From Ceratopteris richardii (Eukaryota > Streptophyta > Polypodiopsida > Polypodiales > Pteridaceae): 64,000 bases of DNA. A program made the position numbers and the translations under genes. Position 1 is the first letter of the stretch. Each line of letters opens with the position of its first letter. A model generated the notes under the pieces. That model worked only from the letters and a program-made list of their open reading frames with translations. It searched no databases and was not told the DNA's origin. Where the stretch lies: the NCBI GenBank assembly GCA_020310875.1, contig CM035407.1, forward strand, positions 86,073,342 through 86,137,341, read 5' to 3'. Below are positions 44,251 through 55,720 of this stretch, in pieces.

Positions 44251-45230
44251 AACCAATTTTTTGAATTTTTTGTTTTATCAAATGAAACTGGCTCATTCTC
44301 ATCACAAAGACTCGAGGCAGTCGTAGCATAGCAACATAATAGAAAAGATGCATTATGAGAGACTGAACGAGTATGATATGACACAGGTGCATCTAATGTG
44401 CTATCACACAAAGTTTACACTAGCCACTTTGGCATAGTTTTTGCATGGAAAAATCATCGATGAAAGTCACGAAGTAAACATAGTTCCCAAAAGAAGGTGT
44501 CTGCATAGGACCACATACGTCACTATGAACAAGCTCCAATTTCTGAGTAGCTCAAACTCAACCATCTTTTGTGAAGAAGGAATGCTGCATTTTGCCCAAA
44601 ATACATCCTTCACATACATGTTTACCAGGTGCCTCAAGTTTGGGCAAAGAGGACACCATTTTAGATTTATGCAGGCATAGCAAACTAGAAAAATTCAAAT
44701 GACCAAAGATTTGCATCTAACATAGCCTAAGAATCTTGAACTGCACATGCTGAATCATTCATAAGTTTTGCATCATCTATGAGCTTATACAACCCACAAC
44801 ATAAAATGCCAGAAGCAATAATGATGTCGCCATTTGATAGATCATGAGTTTTACATCTATCATTACCAAATTTCACAACCAAGCCAATCTTGGCTAATGC
44901 CAAAACCGATAATAGATTTTTCTTGATCCTTGACACAAATAAAGCATCTGACAATGTAAAAGAACTACCATCAGTAGTAGTCAGAATGACCTTAACAACT
45001 ACCATAATAGGATAAGAGGAGTTGTTGGCGCATGTGATAGTATTCGAAGTAGGGGCAGACTCAATTGAAGTGAAGAAATTGTGTTGCGAGGTAATATGTT
45101 TGGTTGCCCCACTATCAAAGTACCAAACATCTGATTCTATTACAGACATGCATTGTTCATGTGAAGATGGGTCATAAGTGCAAATAGTAGTAAATGCCCA
45201 TTCTTCATTTTTGCAGCTAGTTTTGGACAA
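44251..45230 (-). pseudogene. pol: F1-e protease and truncated integrase
   Basis: Protease 45230-44727: 'VWYFDSGATKHITSQ', 'LFVSRIKKNLLSVLALAKIG', one open frame. Integrase begins with 'CEGCILGKMQHSFFTK' and '[15 protein letters not shown]', reaches 'FIDDFS' near 44450, then jumps to linker text equivalent to 'TMPKWLV'. The second catalytic Asp, the Glu and the C-terminal part are deleted. Confidence 0.86.
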
Positions 45231-45810
45231 CTCTTTATGACATGATCATTTCCTTTACATTATACTTTTCTATTTTCTTCTTGTCTATGTCATCCTTCTT
45301 TGATTGAGCAGAATGAGTAGATTTTGTTTTACTAGTAGAAGAGACCCATTTACCTTTGTCCTTTTGACTAGCCAAGAAAGCTTGATCTGCAACATGCATA
45401 ATGGACCTGTTTTGCCTAGATTGATCTTCTTGCAATAGAACAGAGATGAACTCCTCAAATGCTAAGAAATTTGGATTTCCTTTCATCATCATTCAAAGAG
45501 TAGAAGCAAAACTTTGATATGAATCTGGAAGACCATTCAAAATAGTCTGCACAAGTAAACTGCCAGACAATACTTCATCAGTAGAAATCAATTGCTCCTT
45601 CAAATATTTGATCTTTGTCGAACAATTATCTATGGAGTCTCCCTCATTCATGTGCTCACTCTCCAATTATTTTTGGAGGTAAGCTAAGCAACAACAAGCC
45701 TCATTCCTTGCCTAGTATAAAGTGCTAAGTGTATCCCAAGCATCCTTTGTTGTTTTGTAAGAGCGAATGTGAGGAATAATAGCACATTTCTAAGCATCTC
45801 TACCATCCCA
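45231..45810 (-). pseudogene. gag: F1-e gag and zinc knuckle remnant
   Basis: From 45810: 'GWDGRDA', a deletion of about 30 bp, 'IIPHIRS', 'KDAWDTLSTLYQARNEA', then 'ISVLLQEDQSRQNRSIMHVA' and 'QAFLASQKDKGKWVSST'. The knuckle is reduced to 'YNVKEMIMS' by a small deletion. Multiple stops. Confidence 0.82.
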
Positions 45811-46561
45811 CTAGTCAGAAGGACAAAAGAAAATGGATCTCTTCAACTAGTAAGCAAAAATCTGCTAAAGACAAAGATGAAAAGAAATCAAAGATGAAAA
45901 GAAATCAAAAAAGCAGAAATTGTTCTGCAAGTACTGTAAAGGAAATGATCATATCATAAAGAACTGTCCAAAACAAAGATGAAAAGAGGCAAAGAAGAAA
46001 CAGGCAAAGAAGAAAGAGGCTGGAATGGTTGTTGCAGAGGCCTCTACACCAAAAATAGAGTCTGCTAATCTTGTGCAGGAAGAAGAATGGGTGTTTACTA
46101 TTGTTTGCAATTTTAACCCCTCTTCTCATGAGCAGTGCATGTCTGTAATAGACTCAGATGTTTGGTACTTTGATAGTGGGGCAACCAAACATATTACGTC
46201 GCAGCACAGTTTCTTCTCTTCACTCGAGCCTGTCCCTCCAGAGAATACTGTTACATGCACCAACAACTCCTCTTATCCTGTTATGGGAGTTGGTAAGATC
46301 ATTTTGACTACTGCTGATGGTAGTTCTTTCACTTTGTCAGATCCTTTATTTGTGCCAGGGATCAAGAAGAACCTGTTATCAGTTTTTGCATTAGCCAAGA
46401 TTGGCTTGGGATTGAAATTTGTTGATGACAGGTGTACAATTCATGATCTGTCAAATGGCGATGTGATTATTGCTTCTTGCATTTTATGTCGTGGGTTGTA
46501 TAAGCTCATAGACTATGAAAGATTTGTAAATGATTCGGCATGTGTAGTACATGATTCTTAG
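45811..46561 (+). pseudogene. gag: F1-c nucleocapsid and protease
   Basis: Best preserved F1 zinc knuckle in the window ('CKYCKGNDHIIKNCPK') although in a different frame from the protease because of local AAAG/AAGA duplications near 45960-46015. Protease 46025-46561: 'VWYFDSGATKHITSQHSFF', 'LFVPGIKKNLLSVFALAKIG', ending at TAG 46559. Confidence 0.88.
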
Positions 46562-47530
46562 GCTATGTTAGATGCAAAGCTTTGGCATGCACGCTTTGGT
46601 CATCTGAATTTTGCTAGTTTGCTATGCCTGCAGAAATTTGAAATGGTGTCCTCTTTGCCCAAACTTGAGGCACCTGGAAAACAGGTTTGTGAAGGCTGTA
46701 TTTTGGGCAAAATGCAGCCTTTGTCCTTTCCAAAAGATGGTTCAGTTCGGGCTACTCAGAAATTGAAGCTTGTACATAGTGATGTTTGTGGTCCTATGCA
46801 GACACCTTGTTTTGGAAATTATCTTTACTTCGTGACTTTCATCGATGATTTTTCCAGGCATGCATGGGTATATCCATTGAAGGCAAAGATCGAAGTGTTC
46901 ACGTGCTTCAAATAGTTTTTGGTTTTGGCTGAAAATATGTTAGCATGTAAAATGGGCACCCTCTATTCTGATCGAGGGGGGAAATGTATTTTTGTTGGGT
47001 ACAGTTCTGAAAGCAAAGGCTATCGCGTTTTTCATCCACAAACTAAACACATTCTGGTTAGCCGTGATGTTGTTTTTGTGGAAGATGCTATTCAGCCATT
47101 GCTTTCATGTACTAAGGAGACATCTGTTAGCTTCAAAGACATGTATGATACTTTGTTGCCTCTGTTTAGAGGTGGACAGTCTAGTGCTGGTCCCAATGAG
47201 GCAACTTCTCGGCCTTTACAGGTTTCATGTGATGATGTAGATCATTCCATTTCTGATGCAGATTTACATGATGCACTTATTGATGAGAGAGCTGATATTG
47301 AGCAGGCAAGAACTATGCCAAAATGCTTGGTGCAAACCTTGTGTGAGAGCAAATTAGATTCACCTCTATCATATCGTACTCGATCAAGCTCTCATAGTGC
47401 CTTTTTTGCATTAGATTCCTATGCTATGGCGGCATCTAGTCTCTGTGATGAGTCTGAGCCTATTTCATTTGATGAAACACAAAATTTAGAAACGTGGATG
47501 GCTGCTATGCAATCTGAATATGATGCAATA
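46562..47530 (+). pseudogene. pol: F1-c integrase, internally deleted, and linker
   Basis: Zinc finger 'LWHARFGHLNFASL' and 'CEGCILGK', first Asp '[17 protein letters not shown]', 'FIDDFSRHAWVYPLK', a TAG at 46915, second Asp 'LYSDRGG', then directly 'KCIFVGYSSESKGYRVFH'. The Glu-containing segment of about 0.5-0.6 kb has been removed at 46980. The linker 'MPKCLVQTLCESKLDSPLSY' is intact. Confidence 0.88.
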
Positions 47531-49015
47531 ATGAAGAATGGTACTTAGTCTTTATGTGACTTTCCTCCTGGCAAGAAGGCCATTGGCACTAAGTGGGTAC
47601 ACAAGCTGGTGTAAACCTGATGGCATAGTTGACAGGTATAAGGCTAGGCTTGTTGCAAAGGGTTATGCACAGGAAAGAGGCATTGATTTTGATGAGACCT
47701 TTGCACCTACATGTTGTATGACTACTGTTCGGGGCATCTGTGCACTTGCAGCCCATCATGGTTGGAAAGTACATCAGTTGGACATTAAAACTGCATTTCT
47801 GAATGGTGGCTTGCATGAAGAAGTGTATGTTTTTCAGCCCCATGGCTTTGTGCAGAAAGGGCATGAAAACCAGGTCTATAGGTTAAAGAAGGCATTATAT
47901 GGCTTAAAGTAAGCACCACGTGCATGGTATGAGAAGATACATGCCTATATGATTGCACATGGTTTTGAGACAGTCCAACTGAGAGCACCTTATATGTTAA
48001 GCGTGCTAATGATGTGCTTCTGATCATTGTTGTCTATGTTGATGACATGCTGCTCACTGGTCCTATTGAGAAGCATATTGCTGATTTTAAGGCTGATTTT
48101 GCATGCCTCATTTGAGATGTTTGATTTGGGAATTTGCATCACTATTTGGGGATTTAGTTTATGCAAGGTGATGGTGGAATGGCTTTGTGTCAAATGAAAC
48201 ATTATTGCAATGTTTTGGCCTTGAAGATTGTAAGCCTATTGCCACTCCTATGGAGACAGGTTTATGATTGAGTCTTCATGATGCTAGAGATGCATTTGAT
48301 GCTATTCTCTATCAACAGGCTATTGGATGCCTGATTTACTTATGCATTACTCGGTGAGATATTCAGTTTGCAGTCTCACAGATGAGCAGGTTTATGCATT
48401 GCCCAGGAATCAAGCATTGGCAAGTGGTTAAGCGCATCTTTCGCTACTTGAGTGGTACTCGGCTACTTAGGTTGTTTTATCCCAAGGGGGAGATCACTAC
48501 CGCTAGATTTGCATGCTTTTTCTGACTCTCATTGGGCTGGTTCCTATGACACTTGTGTGTCCACTAGTGGCTTTTGATTCATGCTTGGTAGATCATGTAT
48601 ATCTTCGTTGAGCAAGAAGCAGCCTATTGTGGCCACTATCAGTTGTGAGGCTGAGTATAGGGCAGCTTTCACAGCGACTATTGAGTGTGTGTGGCTTAGA
48701 AGCCTTATGGCTGATTTGGGTGTTGGTGAGTCTTGTGTCACCACCATCTTCACTAACAGTGAGAGAGCATTAACAATTGTGAGGAACCCTGTGTTCCATG
48801 CTCACACTAAGCACATTGAGGTGCATTATCATTATGTCAGGGAGAGGTTCTGTGCTGGGGAGATCAGCTTGGCATATGTGCCCACACAGGAGAACATTGC
48901 AAACCTTTTCATGAAGGCTTTGCCTAGGGAGAAGTTTGAAGCTTTCCGCAATGCTTTGGGCTTACTTCCTTTTATGGAGCGATTTCCACATAACTTGGCA
49001 CTTCCTTATACATGA
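47531..49015 (+). pseudogene. pol: F1-c reverse transcriptase and RNase H
   Basis: 'IVDRYKARLVAKGYAQERG', motif A 'QLDIKTAFLNGGLHEEVYVF', 'ALYGLK' followed by TAA, a frameshift near 47970, then YVDD intact in another frame ('VYVDDMLLTG', about 48030-48060). RNase H is best in 48581-49015: 'SSLSKKQPIVATISCEAEYR', 'FTNSERALTIVRNPVF', 'HTKHIEVHYHYVRERF', ending 'FRNALGLLPFME'. Confidence 0.9.
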
Positions 49016-49046
49016 GTGCTAGCTCCTTATTCACCGCATCACTCCC

Positions 49047-49287
49047 AGGGGGGATTTGTTGATATATTTAGGTAGTGATGTGTGTGAACACACTAGGACC
49101 ATCGGGGCACTTTTTTCCCTCTTTAAGAGGTTTTTTTCCCCCGGCTTGTATATACGCCTATTGCCCTAACGTGCTACTTATCTTTGTCCATTCTAGTGGT
49201 AATACATTCAATATTGTGTGTTGAGCTCCAAGCTTTTTCTTTTTCCTTGTGCTGTTCGCGTGCTTCCACAGACGTCTAACTCCAACA
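49047..49287 (+). repeat. F1-c polypurine tract and 3' LTR (231 bp)
   Basis: AGGGGGGATT (49047-49056), then TGTTGATAT ... CTCCAACA (49057-49287), the same length as the F1-a LTR and very similar. The last base touches inverted F1 gag without any filler. Confidence 0.94.
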
Positions 49288-49929
49288 CCATCCAACTTAT
49301 CCTCAACAACCAACATATGAAATACATCACTGCTTTCAGGGATGGCCGGTGAATAAAATACCTTGATGCAGAAATTTGATTGTATCTCAAAAAGTTGAAC
49401 AGAACTGCCCAGACAAATTGTGCTAAACCTGTAGCGGACTTCGAGATGCTTATACTGGCGAACCGAAACTGGTATATACCTTTGGAACAAAAAGATGAAG
49501 CAACCTGCACAAGCGCTGTGATAGTGCTTTTGGAGGCCAAAATGAGCTCAGATCAGGATTTTGGAACCACATAACGAAACTGTTTTGATCTAGGAAACAT
49601 GTTGAGTATGCTCACCAAAACTTGTGCAATTTTGAGACTGCAACCGGAGAGGTGTCAACGATGCCCTAGATGAAGCGATGACTTGCTCTCATACCAATTG
49701 TTGGAGTTAGACGTTTGTGGAAGCACGCAAATAGCACAAGGAAGAAGAAGAAGCTTGGAGCACAACACATAATACTGAATGTATTACCACTAGAATGTAC
49801 AAAGATAAGTAGCCCATTAGGGCAATAGGGGTATATACAAGCTGGGGAAAAAAACCTCTTAAAGAGGGAACAATTAAGTGCCCCGATGGTCTTAGAGTGT
49901 TCACACATCACTACCTAAATATATCAACA
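49288..49929 (-). mobile_element. Copia element F1-f, 5' end, minus strand
   Basis: On the minus strand: 231-bp LTR (49929-49699), primer site TGGTATGAGAGC (49696-49685, one change), leader, and the first gag codons from an ATC-for-ATG start near 49342 ('AESSDVFHMLVVEDKLDG'), cut at GATGG by the F1-c LTR. Right flank AAAGT (49930-49934). Confidence 0.9.
49699..49929 (-). repeat. F1-f 5' LTR (231 bp)
   Basis: Minus-strand TGTTGATATATTTAGG ... AACTCCAACA. It forms an inverted pair with the F1-c 3' LTR, 411 bp apart. Confidence 0.93.
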
Positions 49930-50867
49930 AAAGTCCCTTAAACATAGGGTAATCTCATGAGGTGAGTAAGCATGAATCTTGAGGATAAGGGACACTATGT
50001 GTGCTTCATCAATGGTACAAAAATCGACCAGAACCTCCTCTGAATGTAGCACAAAATTCTACTCTGATCAATGACTCTCTTCATGTGTACATATAGAGAA
50101 ATTTGAATTCAAACTTTGGGGGGATTCCACCTAAAATTCCTTGCAACATAGTGTAACCTCATCTAATTGATTTTCCCAATTTTAGATGTGTGATTGGTAC
50201 CTAACAAGGTCGTGAGATTATCTTTGGCTTTTAATTTTGATGTAATTACTTTCCAAGTAATCGTTTTTACAAGAGGTTGATCTTATGGTTTCTTTCTTTG
50301 AGAGTATACATATCAAAGTGATGAATGATCAAGCATTAGACTTGGATAGAAATGCACCAAAAAAGCAAGTGCCTTGGCCACCACTTATCAAGGTTGGAGC
50401 ACATAGGGAGTTTACTTGTTTTAAAATTTCACTTCTGAACCAAGTGTCCATGCTCAAGAGGTCATAGAAACTCACTTGTTGAGTATTTTTTAATATTCTA
50501 CTAGCTGAAAAGAGAGTCTTGGGAGTGTTGACTATTGGCTTGGGATCATTAGATTCCAACTCTTATTGAGTGGTTTGGAATGAATTTTCTATACTCATGC
50601 CTCGATGTTGGTCTTTTCTGTTGTCCTTATGTGGGTTCGTGGTCTGTTGAGATTCCTTTGATGTGGATTGCTCGTAGACTTCTTCCATTCATGCTTCCTC
50701 GGATAGGTTTGGTGCCACCACTTTTCTTCCCCTTTCTAGTGCATGTTGGGCCTAGGCGCACACTCCTTGCGATATCTCATGTAATTAGATTACCTGGGTA
50801 GTGGATAGTTGTAGCAATATGACTATGTTGGCACTAGGTTGGTAGAAATGTGGAACAAGTTGTTCAT
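49930..50867. other. Unidentified DNA between F1-f and G3
   Basis: No retroviral motif seen on either strand, ORFs short. A plus-strand ORF at 50580-50801 is hydrophobic and unsupported. May include decayed pol of G3, but I cannot show it. Confidence 0.4.
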
Positions 50868-52055
50868 CTAGCTTATGGAGGCTTGGTTCAAACAGTCTTT
50901 TGTGTAAAAGTTTGGAAGGTTCAGGCGATTCATACAAGGTGGTGCATTCTCTAGTAGAGGACATTTACTTTGAAAGTCCTCATACACACATCGGTAGCAC
51001 ATAATAAGACATCTTGATTGGTTTTGAATTCCTTTGGTTGGGTGAGAGGTCCAATCTACATGCCGAGTGTGGAAGGCATGAATTAGAACAATGGTGCACC
51101 CGGGGTGTTCCCAAGGATGGAGGTCAAGGTGGTGCATGTGGGTTGGGTGATCAGGATGGAGCTCTGCGAGGTCGATATTGATTGCCTCCTCTATGCCATG
51201 GGCTATGGTGTCCATAATCCTTTGAGATAGTAACACTCATTGCCTTCATGTCCCATCTTCCCATAGAATTGGCAAGTGACATTGTTTGGGCACTCCATAT
51301 GTGGGTGACCCTACTATTGGCATAACATGCACCAATGAGTAGACCTTGCCTCCCTTTCCCATAACTCTTAGAATTGTTGTCGAAGCCTAGTGATTGTGTC
51401 ATCTCCCACATTTGTAGACCTCTTCTACTTCAATCAAAGGTCTTCCAACTCCTTTTTGAGTTTTACTACTAGATCATCCCACTCTCCAACTAGGGGGGAA
51501 GTCTCATTGAAATGGATCCTAGCCTATGCGATGCATGTCATCGTGGCCATGAATTCTATGAAGTGTTGGGAGCCAAGAGGTCTTGGTGTTTGTGTCTAGT
51601 GCTTGCAAGAAGTGCCTTACCCACTTCTTGACCAAGAATTCATCCAAGCCATTAGGCAACTTAGTTATCAATGCCTTGTTCATGGTCTACATTTTGGAGA
51701 AAGATTCTCCTTTCTTGAGGTGGAGATTCTCCAGTTCAGTGAGAACTTGCTTGGTGGAGTTTTTTGGTTGGAAGGCCATTGATAACACTTTTGGAGTCTT
51801 ATAGGTGAGAAAATGGCCTTCTTCAAATTGGTTGAACCATTTATCCACCAGTCCATCCAAATTTGTTGGAAAAGGGTCCTTCATCTGTACTCCCTTCCAA
51901 GCCTTTGCTCTTGCATAGTGCCAAGAAGTATTGTAAATGATCATCCAGTTCCTCTTTGGATGCTCCTCTGAAGGCGGGGAAATTGATGTTGATGCATGAT
52001 AGTATGGAACTGAGATCTCCTTGGGCCATGTCAAAGGTGAATGGAGAGGGTTCAC
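50868..52055 (-). pseudogene. gag: G3 gag remnant (Ty3 type)
   Basis: Minus-strand frames give 'ININFPAFRGASKEELDDHL' and 'YFLALCKSKGLEG', 'TNLDGLVDKWFNQFEEGHFL', 'TELENLHLKKGESFSKM', closely parallel to G2 gag ('LNIKFPSFKGLAQEDPNEHI', 'LEGLADKWF'). A zinc knuckle with one Cys lost ('CQFYGKMGHEGNEC', near 51275-51225) and a second Cys cluster ('CYRCVYEDFQSKCPLLENA') resemble G2. Frameshifted throughout. No protease or RT was found downstream. Confidence 0.78.
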
Positions 52056-52227
52056 GTAAAGAGGTTTGTAGATGCTCGTCCTTATGCTGTGAGCACCAGA
52101 TTAATTTCTTGCTATAGGTGGCAAGTCTATGGGGAGTTCAGATGGGGCTAAGAGATGTATGAACTTATGGGGTTCTGATCATAGAATGTAGGAGTTACAT
52201 GTGATGAACATAGTCACTATGTCCCTA

Positions 52228-52245
52228 GGTCCCATCGTGCATGCC
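52228..52245 (-). promoter_or_regulatory. G3 primer binding site candidate
   Basis: Minus-strand TGGCATGCACGATGGGAC, 15 of 18 positions like the G2 site TGGCTCGCACGGTGGGAC. Places the G3 5' LTR immediately to the right. Confidence 0.6.
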
Positions 52246-52249
52246 AAAA

Positions 52250-53020
<771 letters not shown>

Positions 53021-53145
53021 TACTCCTACTAAAAAACTGAGCGAAGAGAGATGTGGGGAATTGATGTTGCACATGGGTGAGATGGTGAGGAGAAATGTCC
53101 TTCAAGGTTGATGCATGTTGTTCCAGAGAAATGTATCAAGAGGGC

Positions 53146-54168
53146 TGTTGAGCCCCTAAATGTCATATTGCTCAAAGTCAATCATGGTCAAAGTCAACCA
53201 TAGTCAAAGTCAAAAGGGTCAAATTCAAAGGAGTAAAAGTAAACAAGGTCAAGGTCAAACTCAACATGGGCAAAGTCAAAGTGTTCAAAGTTCAGGTGTC
53301 AAGGTGCACAGGTAGTGCACAAGTAATTGTCCACAAAGGGTAAAATTGCAGAAAGTTGGTTGCAGGTTGTAGAGGTATTTCTATAATTTCCCTAAGGTTC
53401 AAAAGTGTTTTTAAAGTGTTTTGGAAGGTTTAGGTGAAACCTCTCTTAGGTGCACAAGTGAAGGGTTAAAATGCAAAATGTGAAGGTATGTGAGGCGGCA
53501 GCGTACACAGAAGTGAAAGTATGGTCCCCCAATTAAAATTTTTGTTTAGTCTAAAGTCACTATAGGACAAAACAAGGATTCGTTGGCTACCCACTTGTGG
53601 AGACAATCTTGGGACATCAAATTGAGCACCAAGATACTCTTACAGTTAGGAGCGTACATGAATCGACATTCAAAGGAAGGCAAGGACTATTCTAGGAAAC
53701 TAAGAAAGGTGAGCATAGTCTAAGCTAGGCAAGAGAGAGAAGTGCAAGAGACACACAGTGTGCAATGCAGAGAAGTGAAGTGCAAGGTGTGCATGAAGAG
53801 TGACTAAGAAGTGTGCAGAGAAGTGCTAAGCTATTCACCCCAAGGATCCCAAGGTCTCATTGAAGCTATGCGCGTGCCGACAGAAGGTGTTCATCCCTCC
53901 CCCTTATTGGAAGCTTGGTGCAAGATGTGCACAAGTGCAGGCTTGGAGAAGGTGGAGGTCTGGTGCAGAGAAGACCGGCAACAACAAGTCCCTTGGGTAT
54001 TTCTCTGTGGCATTTTTGCACAGAAGCATTGGATTTTATTGTGCATCACCATTGTATCGTTCTTCTTATAATCAATCGACAGAGGCTTCCAGTGTGTATC
54101 TTTCTTCTTGTCTTCCCCTTTTCTCCTACAAACACTCAAATCCCTTCTTGTCCAAGAATCCCCCAACA
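53146..54168 (+). repeat. G2 5' LTR candidate (1023 bp)
   Basis: TGTTG at 53146 and CAACA at 54168 form a 5-bp inversion; the primer site follows five bases later. U3 carries a dense array of GTCAA words. No partner LTR in the window. Confidence 0.6.
53177..53302 (-). promoter_or_regulatory. Ten W-box cores (TTGAC) in the G2 U3
   Basis: GTCAA occurs at 53177, 53187, 53193, 53203, 53209, 53218, 53248, 53254, 53275 and 53298, that is ten TTGAC cores on the minus strand in 126 bp, several as TTGACC/TTGACT. WRKY factors bind TTGAC(C/T) in plants. Could be a stress-responsive enhancer, or just a decayed tandem repeat. Confidence 0.6.
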
Positions 54169-54173
54169 AAATT

Positions 54174-54191
54174 TGGCTCGCACGGTGGGAC
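54174..54191 (+). promoter_or_regulatory. G2 primer binding site
   Basis: TGGCTCGCACGGTGGGAC. It resembles a Lys-tRNA site (TGGCGCCCACCGTGGGGC) at 14 of 18 positions; primer not assigned with certainty. Confidence 0.65.
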
Positions 54192-54334
54192 ACCAAGGAG
54201 ATTTGAGCATAGGAGAAGCCAAGTGCAAAGTGTAGAAGAGGTCAAGTGCCGACAGTGCTACAATGCTACTTCAGTGAGCTAAGAGGTAAAGATTCTTATC
54301 AATTATCTCATACTAAGAGGACTATGAAGAGCTC

Positions 54335-55066
54335 ATGACCGCAACCCGGTCCCAAACATTGAGGGTCACCTGCAAAGCTACAAGAAGGAAGGTTGTTAGA
54401 AGATCCTCCACTCCACTTTCGTCAACCTTATTAGTAAAGAGCATTGCACATCAAGTAGACTTGGAAACCCTATTATCAAGATTAAATATAAAATTTCCTT
54501 CTTTCAAAGGTCTAGCTCAGGAAGATCCGAACGAGCATATTAGGAGGTTTTTAGCACTATGCAAAACAAGAGGCTTGATGGGAAGAGAGGATGCCTTTTT
54601 GATACTTGTCCCTGCCACATTAGAAGGGTTAGCAGATAAATGGTTTGGCTAGTTTGCTGAGAACCATTTCACCACTTGGGACTTAATGAAAGATGCATTC
54701 AAAACTCAATTCCAGCATGGAAATACTACAGAGATCATCATAGAGGAATTAGAAAACTTGAGACTGGGTCTAGGTGAAAAGTTTCCATATTTTGTAACTA
54801 GGGCCAAGGCACTAATGGCTAATTTGCCAGATCCTCCACATGATTTTTTTATTAATAAATGGTTAGCTAAGCCACTTCCAGTGACCACACAATGTAAAAT
54901 CAAGGAATTACTGTTGCCAACAGCCTCCATAGAGGAGTTCATCAACACAACTACACGATTGGAGCAAATAAGGGAACAATATGGAGCAATTTCTTCTCAA
55001 CTAGCCTATGCTACAGAAATGGAGGATACAATAATCCAGCTAAGGAAAGAGCTTAAAGAGGAATAA
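54335..55066 (+). pseudogene. gag: G2 gag capsid
   Basis: ATG at 54335. 'LNIKFPSFKGLAQEDPNEHI', 'FLALCKTRGLMGREDAFLIL', 'TLEGLADKWFG', then TAG (54650-54652) and the same frame continues 'TWDLMKDAFKTQFQHGN', 'LGLGEKFPYFVTRAKALM', 'FINKWLAKPLPVTTQCKIKE' and a coiled-coil end to TAA 55064. One nonsense codon; otherwise the best gag of the Ty3 elements here apart from G1. Confidence 0.88.
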
Positions 55067-55720
55067 GCCCCATAAAGAGGAAGAGAATGTTGTTACTCAA
55101 TTGAGGAGGGAGATTGAGGCTTTGAAGCTACAAAAGGAAGAGGAAGCCCAAGCTGAAGAACTGGCTCAGCTTCGACAGGAGTTGTAGGAACTCAAAGGTG
55201 GTGGCATTAAGAGTGGAATATGGTGTACCATGTGCAGCAAGCAAGGTCATATAGTAAGTGAATGTCCTCTGTTAAGTGTGACTTGCCAACTATGCAGGAA
55301 AGCTGGTCATGAGCCCAAGAATGTCAATCAAGAGGAATGCCTGCAACAACATATTGGACACAAGGAGGAGCCCTACCACCAGCTAATGTGATGGTGGTTG
55401 CACCTAATCAAGGTAACAATTACAACCCTAGACAGAGGAATAACTTTGGAAATGGGCCTAGGAAGCCAATTATTTGTTTCAGATATGTAGAATGTGGGCA
55501 CTATCAAAGTAGGTGCACTCTACTAGAGAATGTCGTCCTTGCAGGAACTGCCCAGAGGCCAGAGAACACTATACTAATTGTTGTCCTAAGAACCAAGCAT
55601 CTTCATCTGGGCCCCACGTTCAAATGATTTTTGTGTGTGAAGAAGAAAGAATAGGTCAAGTCAATGTGCCATCTCCATCTACCGGGGTGGTGGAGTTAGA
55701 AGAAATTGAATCGCTCACAG
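55067..55720 (+). pseudogene. gag: G2 coiled coil and zinc knuckles
   Basis: 'LRREIEALKLQKEEEAQAEE' continues the coiled coil in a shifted frame, a TAG, then 'CTMCSKQGHIVSECPLL' and 'CQLCRKAGHEPKN' (two CCHC-like knuckles), and further 'YVECGHYQSRCTLLE' and 'CRNCPEAREHYTNCCPK' in alternating frames. Four Cys/His clusters in all, with a shift between each pair. Confidence 0.8.

Larger units (their letters stand above)
42406..45810 (-). mobile_element. Copia element F1-e, gag to 3' LTR, minus strand
   Basis: Reads on the minus strand from gag ('WDGRDA', 45810) through protease, a fragment of integrase, RT and RNase H to polypurine tract and 3' LTR. It meets F1-c, in opposite orientation, at 45811. 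Confidence 0.9.
45811..49287 (+). mobile_element. Copia element F1-c, nucleocapsid to 3' LTR
   Basis: Begins 'SQKDKRKWISSTS' at 45811 without gag or 5' LTR and runs to a 231-bp 3' LTR that abuts inverted F1 gag. Together with F1-e it makes an imperfect inverted repeat. Confidence 0.9.

Noticed and set aside
42406..49929. F1-e and F1-f as two ends of one element interrupted by F1-c
   Set aside because: Their LTRs differ clearly in U3 and the flanks (ATGAA and AAAGT) are not a target duplication, so they are more likely separate copies.
50580..50801. Plus-strand hydrophobic ORF of 73 residues
   Set aside because: Short, no family, no start context, lies in unidentified DNA.
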